Source: Bagarius yarrelli (Eukaryota; Chordata; Actinopteri; Siluriformes; Sisoridae). From it: DNA of 64,000 nt. Of the stretch, positions 1 to 11,815 are shown piece by piece (within the stretch, counting starts at the first letter, position 1; each line of letters opens with the position of its first letter). Location: assembly GCA_005784505.1 (NCBI GenBank), contig VCAZ01000027.1, positions 3,018,765 through 3,082,764 on the forward strand, read 5' to 3'. Both the position numbers and the translations under genes were made by a program. A model generated the notes under the pieces. That model was given only the letters and a program-made list of their open reading frames with translations, did no database searches and was not told the DNA's origin.

Positions 1-2098
1 AATTAAGTTACTTCTTTTAGTATACAATACACAAAAATGCAGTTACAGGTTTATATAAGATCGGAATCTTTTTACTTACGGGTTTTTAGAAAAAAAAAAA
101 AAATTAAAATAAAAAAAAAAGTTTGATTTATGATTACAAACAACTTTTCAGTTTATTGTTGTAGGATTATCTATGCTAAATTTGTTGGAGAAATAAAGAA
201 CTTTGACTACAGCACTGGATGAAAACCATTACATTCGAAAATGATAGATTCTTTTTTTTGGGAGAATGGAATGAAGAAATTGTGGAAAAGAGAAAGAATC
301 TGGGAAAGAATACAGGCAAGAAATAACAGACAGTCGGAGTAGAGCATATTTAACGTACTACAGAATTATTGCCATTCTTAAAGAGACACACTGAATAACT
401 TGTGACCTACTGTGTTTGGGCATATACAGATTCTGCATTTTATTAACATTCGAAAGCTTTTTCGAATCAGTTCTGCCCTAATTGTATACCATGTTTAATA
501 TTTGATATGGACCTTTTTCCAGCCTTAGGACACTTGGATCACGTATTCATACAAAATATTTCAAATTCTGCGTCATCTCAATTCTGACCCCAGTGTTTAA
601 GTACTATTTATTTCCAGGGATTCTAATAAAAGTTCATAGTGAAATTCTGATATTATATGTACAATATAAGATCAGAATTATATTATATTATATTATATAT
701 ATGTATAAAAACATTTCTCTTTATTTATTATAGTCTGTTTGGCCATGGCATTCCCCTGTTTTCTGTTGTGCCATTTTGTAACCTTCATTAACCCGCTGAA
801 CCCTCCAGAGACTTAATGTCATGCTAGAAGTAACCAGGCTTCACCGTGAAATATCATGGTCCTGAATAGATTTCATGATTCTATAAATCATTAGAAGAGC
901 TCCTTGTCCACTGTCTGCAAAACTATTTTAAGTGCGCATATTTTTTCCATCTGCACTGCCTGCCTGACCTTCGTAGGTCAATAACTATTTGTATCTTTTG
1001 TGTTAAAAGCTTTGTTTTCTCAGTGATGACAGATGATTGATTGATTTTACATGTCTGCATTAAAAATGGATTAAACAATAAATCTGGAAAGTGGAATCTG
1101 GAAGTATTTTTGTTCAATTAGTTGAGTCAGTCTTACATTGTGTAATTTTGGCCAATGATTTGGTCATCTTTGATGAAATTTGAAATTCTAAGATTTCTAG
1201 AATGCTAAAGTCGGAACATATTCAGCTGTATAATGCAATTCGGGCAGCATCAGGAGATTTCAAAGACTTTCCTGCAGTGGGACTTCTCCCACAACTGTCA
1301 AACCAGGAACCAATAGAAGCGCCGAACCTGATGATGCAACTATCACGACAACATTAAACCACCTCCGGAAAATAATAACACGTTTCTGGTAGACAGTATA
1401 GCTTGAACAGAAATGCATTGTGTTATAGAGGGAAAAGGAAGTGTGTCATCTTTGCTTGCCTCTCTGTTTGCTAATTCCGGCTTCTTGTATGGTTACAATT
1501 TGAATTAGTTTATTATTTAAATGTATACAGTCGAAAACAACTGTGGAAATTTTTACCCCAATATAAATAGAGTAAAAACACACATCATGGTGGCGAATGT
1601 AAGAGTACAGGGCTGTTACAAGGGTTGCAAACTAGAGTAGAAAATCAATTAAAGCTAGTGTGTTTTTCAAAGGATTGGAACTGGAGGAAGGTGTACGTTT
1701 TATAAGCTTCTTTGATAATCCCACTCGTGAGGAAGAAGGAAAGATGTTCTAACATGCAGTCTGCAGTGTAAAATTGTGTATTTCCGTTGTTTAAATGTTG
1801 TTCTGTTAAGTCGATGAATGAGATGACGACTCATCTTCTGATTACTATTGGAAGCAAAAGAAAGAACACACCTCTTTGATGCTGCTTCGTCGGGGCGTTG
1901 TGTAAGCAGTAGTAAAACGGTTTTGTTCTTGTATACTGTTGTTTGGTTTAAATGTTACCCTCATGCAAAGACACACAATTTCAGAAAAGTTTAATGAAAA
2001 GAGACAAGGAGCCTCAGGGTTCTATAAAATAGCGAATAATAAAGAAGAAGCTACTTCAATCCAGCATAAACAGGTACAAACAAAAGGCTCCTGGGAGA
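1..2098. other. AT-rich non-coding stretch, no gene recognised
   Basis: No frame looks coding on either strand. There is an A-run at 91-103 and a TATTA/TA-rich patch at about 677-705. The stretch 1225-1380 has more mixed sequence and no repeat I recognise, but nothing supports a function. Confidence 0.6.
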
Positions 2099-2103
2099 CA
2101 CAA

Positions 2104-2118
2104 ACACACACACACACA
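2104..2118. repeat. (CA)n microsatellite
   Basis: Short dinucleotide run read directly in the sequence. Confidence 0.85.
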
Positions 2119-2216
2119 GATATACACTCACACCTGAGCAGGTCCTGTGTGAAATGAGTCATTGTCAGCTTGTCTGGGATTCAAGAGGTGAGTTCATTCT
2201 TACTCCCCTCTTTTTT

Positions 2217-2248
2217 CCTCTCTCTCTCCCTCTCTCTCTTTCTCTCGC
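2217..2248. repeat. CT-rich (pyrimidine) microsatellite
   Basis: Imperfect TC/CCT run. With the TG run 90 bases downstream it produces low-complexity open frames on both strands that are not genes. Confidence 0.85.
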
Positions 2249-2336
2249 TGTTTAGCTCCCTGTTCTTTGTTGTCTTTCCCAGAACAAGCATCAGCAACTT
2301 GAAAAGGCGCAACTGTGCCAGGATCCTTGCACACCT

Positions 2337-2339
<3 letters not shown>

Positions 2340-2375
<36 letters not shown>
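2340..2375. repeat. (GT)n microsatellite, about 17 units
   Basis: Uninterrupted GT run, the longest pure dinucleotide tract in the left part. Runs of this length are commonly polymorphic. Confidence 0.95.
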
Positions 2376-2376
<1 letters not shown>

Positions 2377-2379
2377 GTG

Positions 2380-4080
2380 TAGTCACCTATGTGTGAGATC
2401 GTGCTTACAGGTGTGCATGTTTTTTTCTCTACTCTGTGTCCAAGTTTACGGGAATTATGTAAATTGTCAGAATATACGGAAGTGGGTGTGGAAAAGATTT
2501 CCACACACCCACTTATGCAAAACAGTTAAGAGTTGAACACAAACAAAAGATTCATCATTGTACAACAACATAAAATAAAAATTCTTTTAATTTTTTAATT
2601 GCGAGCAAATAAATGGCCGGGATTAAGTTATGTGCACTTTGTTTCTTAATTGTTTCTTAATATCTGATTCACACTCTTCCTTTGCTCAGACAAGCCTGTG
2701 GTATGTATCCATTTTCTTCCTTTCACATAACTACGTCTTTCTTACTTATTTATGCTTGGCTGCAGGTAAAGGTTCATTTTTAGGCTAAGATGGGGTTAAG
2801 GTGGTTGGTATTGAATGCTTAAAATGAGATTATGAGAAACTCACCTTAAATAAATGCCCCTCCGGTAAACACCAAAGTATGTTGTTGTTTGTTACCATTA
2901 GGATCATGGGACCAGGACACAATTAAGCGTGTGGTCTTTAATCAGATTGGGCTAGAGGCCATTTAGGGTCAAATGAGAGGAAAACAATAAAACTGAAAAG
3001 GTTACTGTTATTTACGAACTAAATGAAAAAAGAGAAGAATTTTTCTGTTCCTTTTCTTTCTTTCGTGCTGATTTTAGTTAATAAGCAGCAGGTTGTTTTC
3101 TGGGAAGATTCCCTACTATTTGACCCCAATTTCTATCACTCCTGGTCTACTTCCCTTCATGTTCTTGCCTCTTTGGGTTCTGGCACCAAAGATGAGTGAA
3201 TCCTGATTCATCTGGGTTAAATAATCTGATTCCTTATATGACTCGGGATTCACGAATCCTTTTTTTCATTTACTCGAATCCTAAGATTTCTTGCTGCCAA
3301 CAACAACATTGAAATACACAATGAAAATTGTTCCATATAGTTGTTCTGAGTAGTTGTTAACTATAGGAAAAATAACTGACTAAGTTGATTAGAAAAATTC
3401 CTGCATGGACAGAAGCACAAGAGTACTGATTCATTTGAACTTTGGGATTCAGCGGATCTGTTAGATTTGTAGAGTGGATTTTTTTAAAAACCAGATGCTT
3501 TGAGTGTGAGGATTCTGTGGATTCTAAGAATTCGTTAAATGCTGTCTAGTGGAAGAACCATGGCAAAAACTGTCAGAATCCCTACTGCTTCAAGTAACGC
3601 AGAGGACATGTGAGACCTGGATCCCTTGAATGAGTGATTTAGAAACATTCAATATCGCAAAAATTAATTCAGATTACTTACCCCTACTTGGCATACATTT
3701 AATTTACATTTATCATCCTCCCTAATTTTAACCCCACCCCTTGTGCCGCCCTAAGATGTTCTGCAACGACTAAATGGTAAGCTTGTGTAACAGGAATACA
3801 AAAACCAATTTGTGAGTCAGATGTAAAGACAGAATAAAAGATTCATCTTAGGGAGTGTGATAGTGCACCTGCTCTCGCACACTCCTACAGGCTTCTAAAT
3901 TCCCATAAAAAGAGATTTGTGATGTGACAATGAGGACATAGCTCTTGTTTTGCCCTTTTGAATGGATATTATGTCGTTATCTCTTAGAACTGAATTGTGT
4001 CTATGACGTTTTACAGGGAAATCAGTTATTCTAACATTCCTGCTTGATACACTAATGTACTTTATTGCTACAGTTAATCT
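2380..4080. other. Non-coding stretch with a GATTC/GAATC-rich patch
   Basis: No gene or recognisable mobile element. Between about 3190 and 3585 the pentamer GATTC and its complement recur about a dozen times, often paired (for example gggattcacgaatcc near 3247), suggesting a decayed repeat with internal palindromes. Confidence 0.45.
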
Positions 4081-4085
4081 CCTGT

Positions 4086-4117
<32 letters not shown>

Positions 4118-4158
4118 CACAGAGTGCATTTGTGTGGCTGTGTATGTGTGTGTGTGTA
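4086..4158. repeat. (CA)n run followed by an inverted (TG)n run
   Basis: A CA run (4086-4120, one GC interruption) is followed within about 15 bases by a TG run (about 4136-4158). The two arms are complementary and could pair into a hairpin. Confidence 0.85.
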
Positions 4159-4159
4159 A

Positions 4160-4588
4160 AAAATGTATAAATGGTAAATAAAAAGATTTTGTGTAGCAGG
4201 AAATAAATAACAACATAGCCTTAAACAAAATTAGGTTGAAAATCTATCACATGACTGGTCGTATTCTATAGAATATCTCTATCAGCGTCCTAGTCTGAAT
4301 TTGCCTTTGTATTGTATGTTTTTCTGATTACTATTTTAACTATTTCATGTTAAATGTAAAACTGGCAACCTTTTCATTAACACTTCCTGACCAATTGTGC
4401 ATTGAAGGTTAATGTCTTTGGCGTATTTTATGCTGCTTTACATTTGATTAAACCCCTGCTTAAAAAAAAAACCAACGCTGCCAATAAATTCAGTTCTTTT
4501 CAAAATCTGAAGTCAGAATTACTAAGAAAAATATGTAAATAATAAATTTAATTATACTAAAACATTTGTGATGTGCCCAGCAATCCTA
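4160..4588. other. AT-rich non-coding stretch
   Basis: No gene, element or structured repeat recognised. Confidence 0.5.
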
Positions 4589-4589
4589 A

Positions 4590-4634
4590 TTTTAATTGCT
4601 TGCTGTTGGAAATTTCCCATTTGAGATTAATAAA
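4590..4634 (+). mobile_element. Possible LINE/SINE 3' tail abutting a CTAT/CTGT array
   Basis: The text aaatttcccatttgagatt then aataaac, running straight into a tetranucleotide array, resembles the 3' ends of fish retroposons that finish in an AATAAA-like sequence plus a short tandem repeat. The match is from memory and no upstream body is recognisable. Confidence 0.35.
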
Positions 4635-4651
4635 CTGTCTGTCTGTGTCTG

Positions 4652-4730
<79 letters not shown>

Positions 4731-4749
4731 GTCTGTCTAACTGTCTGTC
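4635..4749. repeat. Compound (CTGT)n(CTAT)n(CTGT)n microsatellite
   Basis: About 115 bases of tetranucleotide units, changing from CTGT to CTAT and back to CTGT. The symmetry suggests an original CTAT core with spreading CTGT variants. Confidence 0.95.
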
Positions 4750-5094
4750 TTGAACTTTATTCAGTTGCTGTTCTCTGGTAGACCTTACTAGAGCAAGAGC
4801 TATTTATAATGGAATTATAACTACACAACACTATACATGGACAAAAACAACACTATATTGCAGAAAGTTTGGGTAAAACTGATAATCACAATCATATGTG
4901 ACTTAGAACATCTTATGCTAGATTCATTACCACTTTTGCCAGCATAGTATCCAACACTATTCTGAAAAGACTTTCCGCTATATTTTGGAGGTGATCGCTG
5001 TGATGATTTGTGTTTATTTGGCCATAATAGTAGTCGTAAGAACAAACAGTAAGGATCAGGTGGAAAGATCTATGGTGCAGTTGATGTTTCGGTT

Positions 5095-5290
5095 CATACA
5101 GAAAAAAATTCAGTGAGGTTGAAGTCAGGGCTTTGTTCAGAGGCCATTGTCATACTGGGCCAATGTTTGCACCTCTTAGATCTAGTGAAGTGAAATCTAA
5201 ATCTCTATAACATCATACAAAGGCATTCTAAAAGATTGTATGCTATCACATTTGTGACAACAGTTTGGAGAAGGGCCACTTACAGAAGAG
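5095..5290 (-). mobile_element. Relic of a Tc1-like transposase, minus strand
   Basis: Read on the minus strand, 5100-5135 encodes SPDFNLTE, the degenerate form of the SPDLNPIE motif around the third catalytic acid of Tc1/mariner DDE transposases. The sequence up to 5285 is recognisable from memory as the middle part of the same kind of element. It is far too short and internally deleted to make a protein. It shares the unusual NLT variant with the relic at 31811-31990, so both probably derive from one family. Confidence 0.6.
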
Positions 5291-5591
5291 ATGTCAACAT
5301 GGCGATAAATATTTGGCCATAAATTGTAACAAGAAGATGAATAATTAGATTTTGCTTTCAGTTCTTAAAAGCAAAAAGAAACGAGTTTCTTTATTTTCAG
5401 AATTTTGTAGTGGAATTTTTAATTATAAGTAACAATTTTAAATTGAAATTCAGTTTAGGACACAGCAAAAATTGTTCCAGAATGCATTGCAGCTATATAC
5501 ACATTAGTGGCCAGTTATGGGTTAAGAACTGAGCACAGCATCAATTAAAACCCCCCAGAAAAGTCATAATTAGACATCAAATTTATTTTGT

Positions 5592-5593
<2 letters not shown>

Positions 5594-5647
<54 letters not shown>
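5594..5647. repeat. (GATA)n microsatellite, about 13 units
   Basis: Pure GATA tetranucleotide array. A second GATA-like array lies at 34746-34807, and the complementary CTAT type is at 4635-4749. Confidence 0.95.
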
Positions 5648-5649
5648 AC

Positions 5650-7322
5650 GTACATGGTCCAGTGGGCAGTTTATGGAATTTATCATAGATGCCAAGACAT
5701 TCAGAAGACAGACAGACAGTCAGACAAAAAGTCAGACAAAGGGCAAAACAAAAGCTTGATCCCTACTTCACTCTCCTCTGGAAGTGATGTCTTTCACAAA
5801 GGATTGCATTAGCCGGTGTGAGTGTGTATAGAGTCACACACACGGTGAAAAAGGGGGTTGGGGTGAACACAGCTCTTTGGGGAATTAATGTTTTATTGTG
5901 TGAGGTAGTGATGTAGGGGGAAGGGGGCTAAATAAATAATTAGGCAAACCCAGCCTCCGGCTGCAGCCCCAGTGGAAAACATAAACACATCCTTAGATTG
6001 CAGTATGAAGAAGTATATGAACAGAAAATCCATCAATATGTCCAGCCATCAATCATAATGAGTCTGTCTTTATATTTTGACCTGACTCTTGGCCATTTTG
6101 ACAAAACTCATATTTCATCTTGTTTCACATTAAAATGCACCCTCTTCATACCCAGGGGTAAACAGAACTCAGGTAATCCATGCAACAATCTTTGTTGATA
6201 AAATTGGCCTCTAAAATGGGGTCAGGAGATTATTTTACTTTCCAAAAAGGTGTTTTTGTATTTGGGGAAAATATTTAAGTGGCATGTGCAAGAGTATGAT
6301 TTATGAGGTTGATGCACTGGATGTTTAGTTCTGTTTCCTGTTTGCTGCAAACACAATACACTCTACAAGAGCAAACAACTCAATAATAAAATAAGAGCTG
6401 TGACTGGAATGACAATAATTATTGCACTTTTATTGTCAAATTAAGCAACTGTCATTTATCTGTGTGAGTGTGTGTATGTATGTGTGCGTGTGTGTGTGTG
6501 TGTGCTCTAGGATTTGGGCGTGGACTGCTTGCCTGACTGCTCTTTGTGGACACAACAGCATGTTCCTGTTGATATTATCTCCAAGTCCTCTCAGCATGGG
6601 GGTCACCTGCCAATGTTTGGATATCAAATGGACCAGAACAGGCAAAATGACGAGAATGCTATTTATTTTTCTAGAGAGATGAAGGTACCACAGAGACAAG
6701 AACAGCCTAATTCATCTAGTGTCACTACAACATTCCTTCCCTCTGTCCCATTTCCTTATATAGCCATAGTTTTTGTTTGCTTTGTTGCCATCTAACATGA
6801 GTTTCATTTGTTTTCTTTTTTTCATCCCCCTTTTTTAAATGAAGGAATACTCCAGTTTGGACCTTTTTTTTTTCTTTCATGTTTCTCTAATTCCTTCCAT
6901 GTGTTCTGTCAGGATTGGGGTCTTGTATTTCTTTTTTGTAACACCTGCTGGTGTTTGGACACCATTCATGAACTGACATCAAAAAAAATGAAGAAAAATC
7001 CAAGGCTGAAGAACTGAGCAGTGTAAATTGAATCGATACATGGAATATTTTTATTTCATGAAGATATTATGCATGAGGATGGCAGCGACAATTGATGACG
7101 TAAATGAGTCTCTCACTCTCCTGTCTGTCTGTCTTGTTCTCTCTCTCTCTCTTTTCTCCCATCCCCCTCTCCTTGTCCATCTGTCACATCCTCTGAATGG
7201 GAAGGCAGACAAAAGAAGCCTCATCCTTCACTCCTCCCTACCTGGCAGAGATGAATCAATCTATCCTCTGTAGATACGGTTCTTCTCCTGTAAAAATTTT
7301 TGAAATTTTGAAAGGTTGTATA

Positions 7323-7325
<3 letters not shown>
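5650..7325. other. Non-coding stretch with a short TG microsatellite
   Basis: No gene recognised. A broken TG run lies at about 6461-6504 and CT-rich patches near 7110-7170. The frames at 6422-6795 lean on the TG run and have no recognisable domain. Confidence 0.5.

Positions 7326-7405
<80 letters not shown>
7326..7405. repeat. (TA)n microsatellite at the insertion site of the Tc1-like element
   Basis: About 80 bases of almost pure TA. The Tc1-like element begins directly at its right edge, and TATATATAC reappears just past the other end (8922-8930). Tc1/mariner elements insert at TA, so a TA tract is an expected target. Confidence 0.9.
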
Positions 7406-7407
<2 letters not shown>

Positions 7408-7432
7408 TGCTCAAAAAAATAAAGGGAACACT
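7406..7432. repeat. Left terminal inverted repeat of the Tc1-like element
   Basis: Identical over 27 bases to the reverse complement of 8896-8922. Confidence 0.95.
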
Positions 7433-7641
7433 AAAATATATTCTTATTAAATACTTTGTTCTTTACATAGTTGAATGTGCTGACAACAAAATTACACAAA
7501 AACTATCAATGAAAATCAAATTTATTAACCCATGGAGGTCTGGATTTGGAGTCACACTCAAAATTGAAGTGGAAAAAACACACTACAGGCTGATCCAACT
7601 TTGATGTAATGTCCTTTAAAAAAAACAAGTCAAAATGAGGC

Positions 7642-8624
7642 TCAGTAGTGTGTGTGGGCCTCCACGTGCCTGTATGACCTCCCTACAACGGCTGGGCATG
7701 CTCCTGATGAGGTGGCGGATGGTCTCCCTGAGGGATCTCCACCCAGACCTGGACTAAAGCATGATGTCCCAGATGTGCTCAATTGAATTCAGGTCTGGGG
7801 AACGGGCGTGCCAGTCCATAGCATCAATGCCTTCGTCTTGCAGGAACTGCTGACACACTCCAGCCACATGAGGTCTAGCACTGTCTTGCATTAGGAGGAA
7901 CCCAGGGGCAACTGCACCGGCATATGGTCTCACAAAGGGTCTGAGGATTTCATCTCGGTACCTAATGGCAGTCAGGCTACCTCTGGCGAGCACAGAAATG
8001 CCACCCCACACCATTACTGACCCACTGCCAAACCGGTCATGCTGGAGGATGTTGCAGGCGGCAGAACGTTCTCCATGGCGTCTCCAGACTCTGTCACGTC
8101 TGTCACGTGCTCAGTGTGAACCTGCTTTCATCTCTGTGAAGAGCACAGTGCGCCAGTGGCGAATTTTCCCAATCTTGGTGTTCTCTTCTCTGGCAAATGC
8201 CAAAACGTCCTGCACGGTGTTGGGCTGTAAGCACAACCCCCACCTGTGGACGTCGGGCCCTCATATACCACCCTCATGGAGTCTGTTTCTGACTGACCGT
8301 TTGAGCAGAGACACATGCACATTTGTGGCCTGCTGGAGGTCATTTTGCAGGGCTCTGGCAGTGTTCCTCCTGTTCCTCCTCCTCGCACAAAGGCGGAGGT
8401 AGCGGTCCTGCTGCTGGGTTGTTGCCCTCCTACGTTTGCCCTCCTACGGCCTCCTCCACGTCTCCTGATGTAATGGCCTGTCTCCCTGGTAGCGCCTCCA
8501 TGCTCTGGACACTACGCTGACAGACACAGCAGCAAACCTTCTTGCCACAGCTCGCATTGATGTGCCATCCTGGATGAGCTGCACTACCTGAGCCACTTTG
8601 TGTGGGTTGTAGACTCCGTCTCAT
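7642..8624 (-). pseudogene. Tc1-like transposase pseudogene (DDE family)
   Basis: Cut-and-paste transposase of the Tc1/mariner type. The start is the ATG at 8624-8622 (MRRSLQPTQ) and the natural stop is TGA at 7644-7642. The best surviving part, 8014-7754, reads MVWGGIS..., then QDSARPH (second catalytic D kept) and SPDLNSIEHIW (third acid, E, kept). The first catalytic region is broken: near 8130-8135 two extra bases turn the expected TDES motif out of frame. Judged against the family from memory, one extra base lies near 8595 and one near 8488, about 8 residues are missing after MVWGGIS, and a longer deletion follows HIWDIM, ahead of ALVQVW, near 7760. It cannot encode an active enzyme. The short frames at 8128-8388 and 8430-8732 are frame-shifted pieces of it. 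Confidence 0.92.
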
Positions 8625-8895
8625 GCTACCACTAGAGTGAAAGCACCGCCAGCATTCAAAAGCGACCAAAACATCAGCCATAAAGCAGAGGAACTGAGAG
8701 AAGTGGTCTGTTGTCACCACCTGCAGAACCACTCCTTTATTGGGGGTGTCTTGCTAATTGCCTATAATTTCCACCTGTTGTCTATTCCATTCGCACAACA
8801 GCATGTGAAATTGATTGTCAATCAGTGTTGCTTCCTAAGTGGGCAGTTTGATTTCACAGAAGTGTGATTGACTTGGAGTTACATTGTGTTGTTTA

Positions 8896-8922
8896 AGTGT
8901 TCCCTTTATTTTTTTGAGCAGT
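8896..8922. repeat. Right terminal inverted repeat of the Tc1-like element
   Basis: Perfect 27-base inverted copy of the left end at 7406-7432. Confidence 0.95.
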
Positions 8923-8929
8923 ATATATA

Positions 8930-10400
8930 CACACTGAAATTTCGGTTACACCCCTAATTTCATTAGTTTCTCTGTAATTACTGAGGGGTATATAAATTAT
9001 TGAATAATTACGTAATAAATGGGCGACACACATATTCAGGTTCACACCTACAGCCAAATTAGAAAACAACTTTTACAAGAAGTTTTGTCAAGGAAATTGT
9101 TATTATGTTAGGACGTCCCCAATGTCAGGTAGTTTTTTTTCTAAATAATGAGTCATATTAAAATCTGGAGATGTAAGGGAACTACTCGTCATAACTGTAT
9201 TTATTATATACATAAACAAAACATCTCTACATGTAATACTAGAGAAAAAAGGGTGGTAATGTAATTTACACCACTTGTAACATGACCTCATCATTGATTC
9301 CTATCCAATGAAGGATTTCCATAGTTTATTTAATTAATTTCACAGTTTGTTATTGTTTATTTAATAATTTTTTTCTGTAAACTGCTTTGAGACTATTGTT
9401 TGACATTAAATCCTTAGTATTTAAATTACAGTATGCAAAGTTCCTGGATGACCTTTTATTTCCAGGCTGGATTTTGAAGTATGCATATGACGTCTAGTTT
9501 ACTACCATATGCGGCCATAGGAGAGGCCACGGCTTTTCAAGTGCTTTAATTAGGTACTTGAAGAAAAAAATAGAATTTGCACTAATTTAACATCATTCTT
9601 CAAGTTAAACATTATCCAACTTTAAATTCATGCTGCTGTGATGTCAAATGTCACATGTCAATATAGAAACTTTATAACACTCTGAAAGTATACATACCTA
9701 TTTAAATGTGATACCTTACTACTATACGATTTCGGATGAAGCCAAAGTCTGGTTGTTTAAAGCATTATAGGGATAAAATGAACTTTTTTTTTTTTAATAG
9801 TTTGCTAATTTGCTCACCCCACAGCATTCTTAGTTATGATCATCACTCTTAACTTTATAAAATTGCCATTGAGCACCAAAGTGGAAATCCCACTGGGCCA
9901 GTAAATTTAGTTTGATCATATATAAGTGGTAAAGCAGAGTTTTTATTAATCTACCCGTCAATATATATATTTGCACAGTATATTTACTAGCGCCAAATAA
10001 ATTACGCTCCACACTTCTATGTGACGCTTGTGAGTTGTGCTCAATTGAGAATGGAAAAATCATTGAAAAGTTTCCAGATGGAGGCCTGTACTGTGTTGCC
10101 TCAGGTGGAAAATGGGCTTAATGCTACATAGAAAAAAACAACAGCAGTGTAATTCACTGACTTGTAATTATACCTAACTTTTTTTTTATTGTAAAATCCT
10201 TACACCCATGTGGCTAGCTGAATTTGTACCGTTTACCTAAATACACTTGGCTGTGATCTTCTAGAAAAACATAGACTAAGCCTATAGTTTTTATTTTGGT
10301 CTTTTATATTTTTCTTTCTTTGTCTAATTTATTCAAATTTACTTGTCTAAAAATTACAACAATATAACCGGAACTTAAACAAAGCCACATTAAAGCCACA
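8930..10400. other. AT-rich non-coding stretch with part of a dispersed repeat
   Basis: No gene. The stretch around 9500-9660 shares the run aactttaaattcatgctg (9619-9636) with 34124-34141, and both have related sequence beside it, so it is probably a fragment of the repeat annotated at 33820-34300. Nothing else recognised. Confidence 0.45.
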
Positions 10401-10403
10401 TTT

Positions 10404-10732
10404 ATTCATTCATTTTCTATACCCGCTTATTACCTAATTCGGGGTCACAGGGATCGGCTGGAGTCTATCCCAGCCATCTCTGAAAGGGTGAAATGCAGGA
10501 GGGGTACACCCTTGAGGTCGGCAGTCTATCAAAGGTCCATGCTCACACACACTCACCAATTAAGCTAACATACATGTTTCAAACTGTGGGAGGAAACCAG
10601 AGTACCCAAAGTAAACCCACGCAAGCACAGGTAAAACATGCAAACTCCACACATAAAGGCCCCTGCCAGGGAATCCAACCCAAGCCTTCTTCCTGTGAGG
10701 CAACAGTGCAACCACTTAGCCAACGTGCTGCC
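10404..10732 (-). mobile_element. tRNA-derived SINE1 (V-SINE-like), nearly full length
   Basis: On the minus strand it opens with a tRNA-like head: an A box (tggctaagtgg, complement of 10712-10722) and a B box (ggttggattccc, complement of 10669-10680, close to GGTTCGANTCC). A body follows with the 'gtttcctccc' and 'ggctccagc'-type phrases typical of fish V-SINEs, and a tail reading ctatagaaaatgaatgaat in degraded form. Related pieces in this window are 26405-26453 (head), 36700-36924 (body and tail), 32321-32409 and 39603-39663 (tails). It would be copied by LINE machinery, using an RNA polymerase III transcript. Confidence 0.85.
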
Positions 10733-10734
10733 AA

Positions 10735-11458
10735 TAAATCCACACTAAAACTGAAATACGATAAACCAAATAGAACCAGACATAAAAATAAGATTAAAAA
10801 GGTTTTATTCGATATTATTGTAAAACAATCTTTTGTGAGTTTAATTCTTACAGCTGAAAACCTGGAAAGTTCTACTTGGTTGAATGTTTCCACATAAAGT
10901 CAAGTTAAATCCAAACCTTAAGCCTCCTCAACTGCTGCTACTATTTATGTTGTTTACATTAGTGTCATCGTATCAATCAATATATCCACCCACAACTTCC
11001 AGAGAACTCCTCCTACACTCACAATAAACTGTAATTTTATTGGAAAACACCAGTGCATGACATGAATTCAGGCACAAACATGAGAAATGATTCATTTTGG
11101 GTTTTTTTTTCCATTTTGTCTTCCTGATCCAAAGCAATATACATTTATTTTATTCATACTAAAACTGACTAGGACTAGGCTGTATGACAGTATGTATCGT
11201 GACCTTGGACTAAATTGTCAAAGTTTTTTTTTTCCTTTTTTTACCAGAATATGTAACTAACTCACATGCCTATGCAAGACGATTTAAGACTGTCATAATT
11301 TTTGTTAAAATCATGGAGAATGAAAAACAAACAGATAAGAATGTTTTAGCGTTAACATATTCATATTGATTTTATTGATTGATTTAAGTGGTATTTATTT
11401 TATACCAAGATGTTAAGTGAGGAAATTATGGTATCAAAGCCCAAATAAAAGGAAAAAC
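10735..11458. other. AT-rich non-coding stretch
   Basis: No gene, repeat or structure recognised. Confidence 0.5.
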
Positions 11459-11460
11459 AA

Positions 11461-11642
11461 TTACATTTACAGCATGCGTCCTTATTCAGAGCGACTTACA
11501 TTTATCTCTTTTATACAACTGAGCAATTAGGGGTTAAGGGCCTTGCTCAATGGAGATAAAGTGGTGGCTTAATGGTGCTGGGAATCAAACACCGGTCTTT
11601 CTGGTATCAGTCCAACACCTCAACCATTAAGCCACCACTTCC
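11461..11642 (-). mobile_element. tRNA-derived SINE2, minus strand
   Basis: Complement of the SINE2 pattern: head ggaagtggtggcttaatgg, middle 'gagcaaggcccttaaccc', tail 'gtcgctctgaataagga' and 'gctgtaaatgtaa'. The body is nearly complete but diverged. It is one of at least a dozen copies of this family here. The clearest intact copies are at 58137-58319 and 58371-58557. Confidence 0.85.
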
Positions 11643-11815
11643 TATATTTTAATATTATAATAAATAAGGTGAAATCCTTTTCATTTCTAAAGTATTTTAG
11701 TTCATGTAAAGCTCTTTTCATTGATTCTACATAACTATATTGTGAAATATATCGTTACTGGGAAATAAAATTATTTACACTGTGAAATAAAAATTTGGTC
11801 ATACCGCCCACCCTT

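Larger units (their letters stand above)
7406..8922 (-). mobile_element. Tc1-like DNA transposon, full ends, non-autonomous
   Basis: The two ends are perfect inverted repeats of 27 bases (7406-7432 and 8896-8922), starting ACTGCTCAAAAAAATAAAGG. The element lies at a TA tract, as expected for the Tc1/mariner superfamily. It is about 1.5 kb and carries one transposase-derived region on the minus strand (7642-8624), broken by several small insertions and deletions. Ends this well preserved with a dead gene suggest fairly recent arrival or movement by a transposase made elsewhere. From memory this end sequence belongs to a Tc1 lineage widespread in fish and other aquatic vertebrates, but I give no database name. 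Confidence 0.93.

Noticed and set aside
2181..2504. Open frames on both strands around the CT and TG runs
   Set aside because: They are readings of dinucleotide and pyrimidine repeats (poly Thr-His, Cys-Val, Arg-Glu) with no domain.
4596..4781. Frame rich in Leu-Ser-Ile-Tyr / Cys-Leu-Ser-Val
   Set aside because: Direct translation of the CTAT/CTGT microsatellite.
4635..5647. Tetranucleotide arrays as possible CRISPR-like repeats
   Set aside because: Units are four bases with no spacers; simple microsatellites in a eukaryotic genome.
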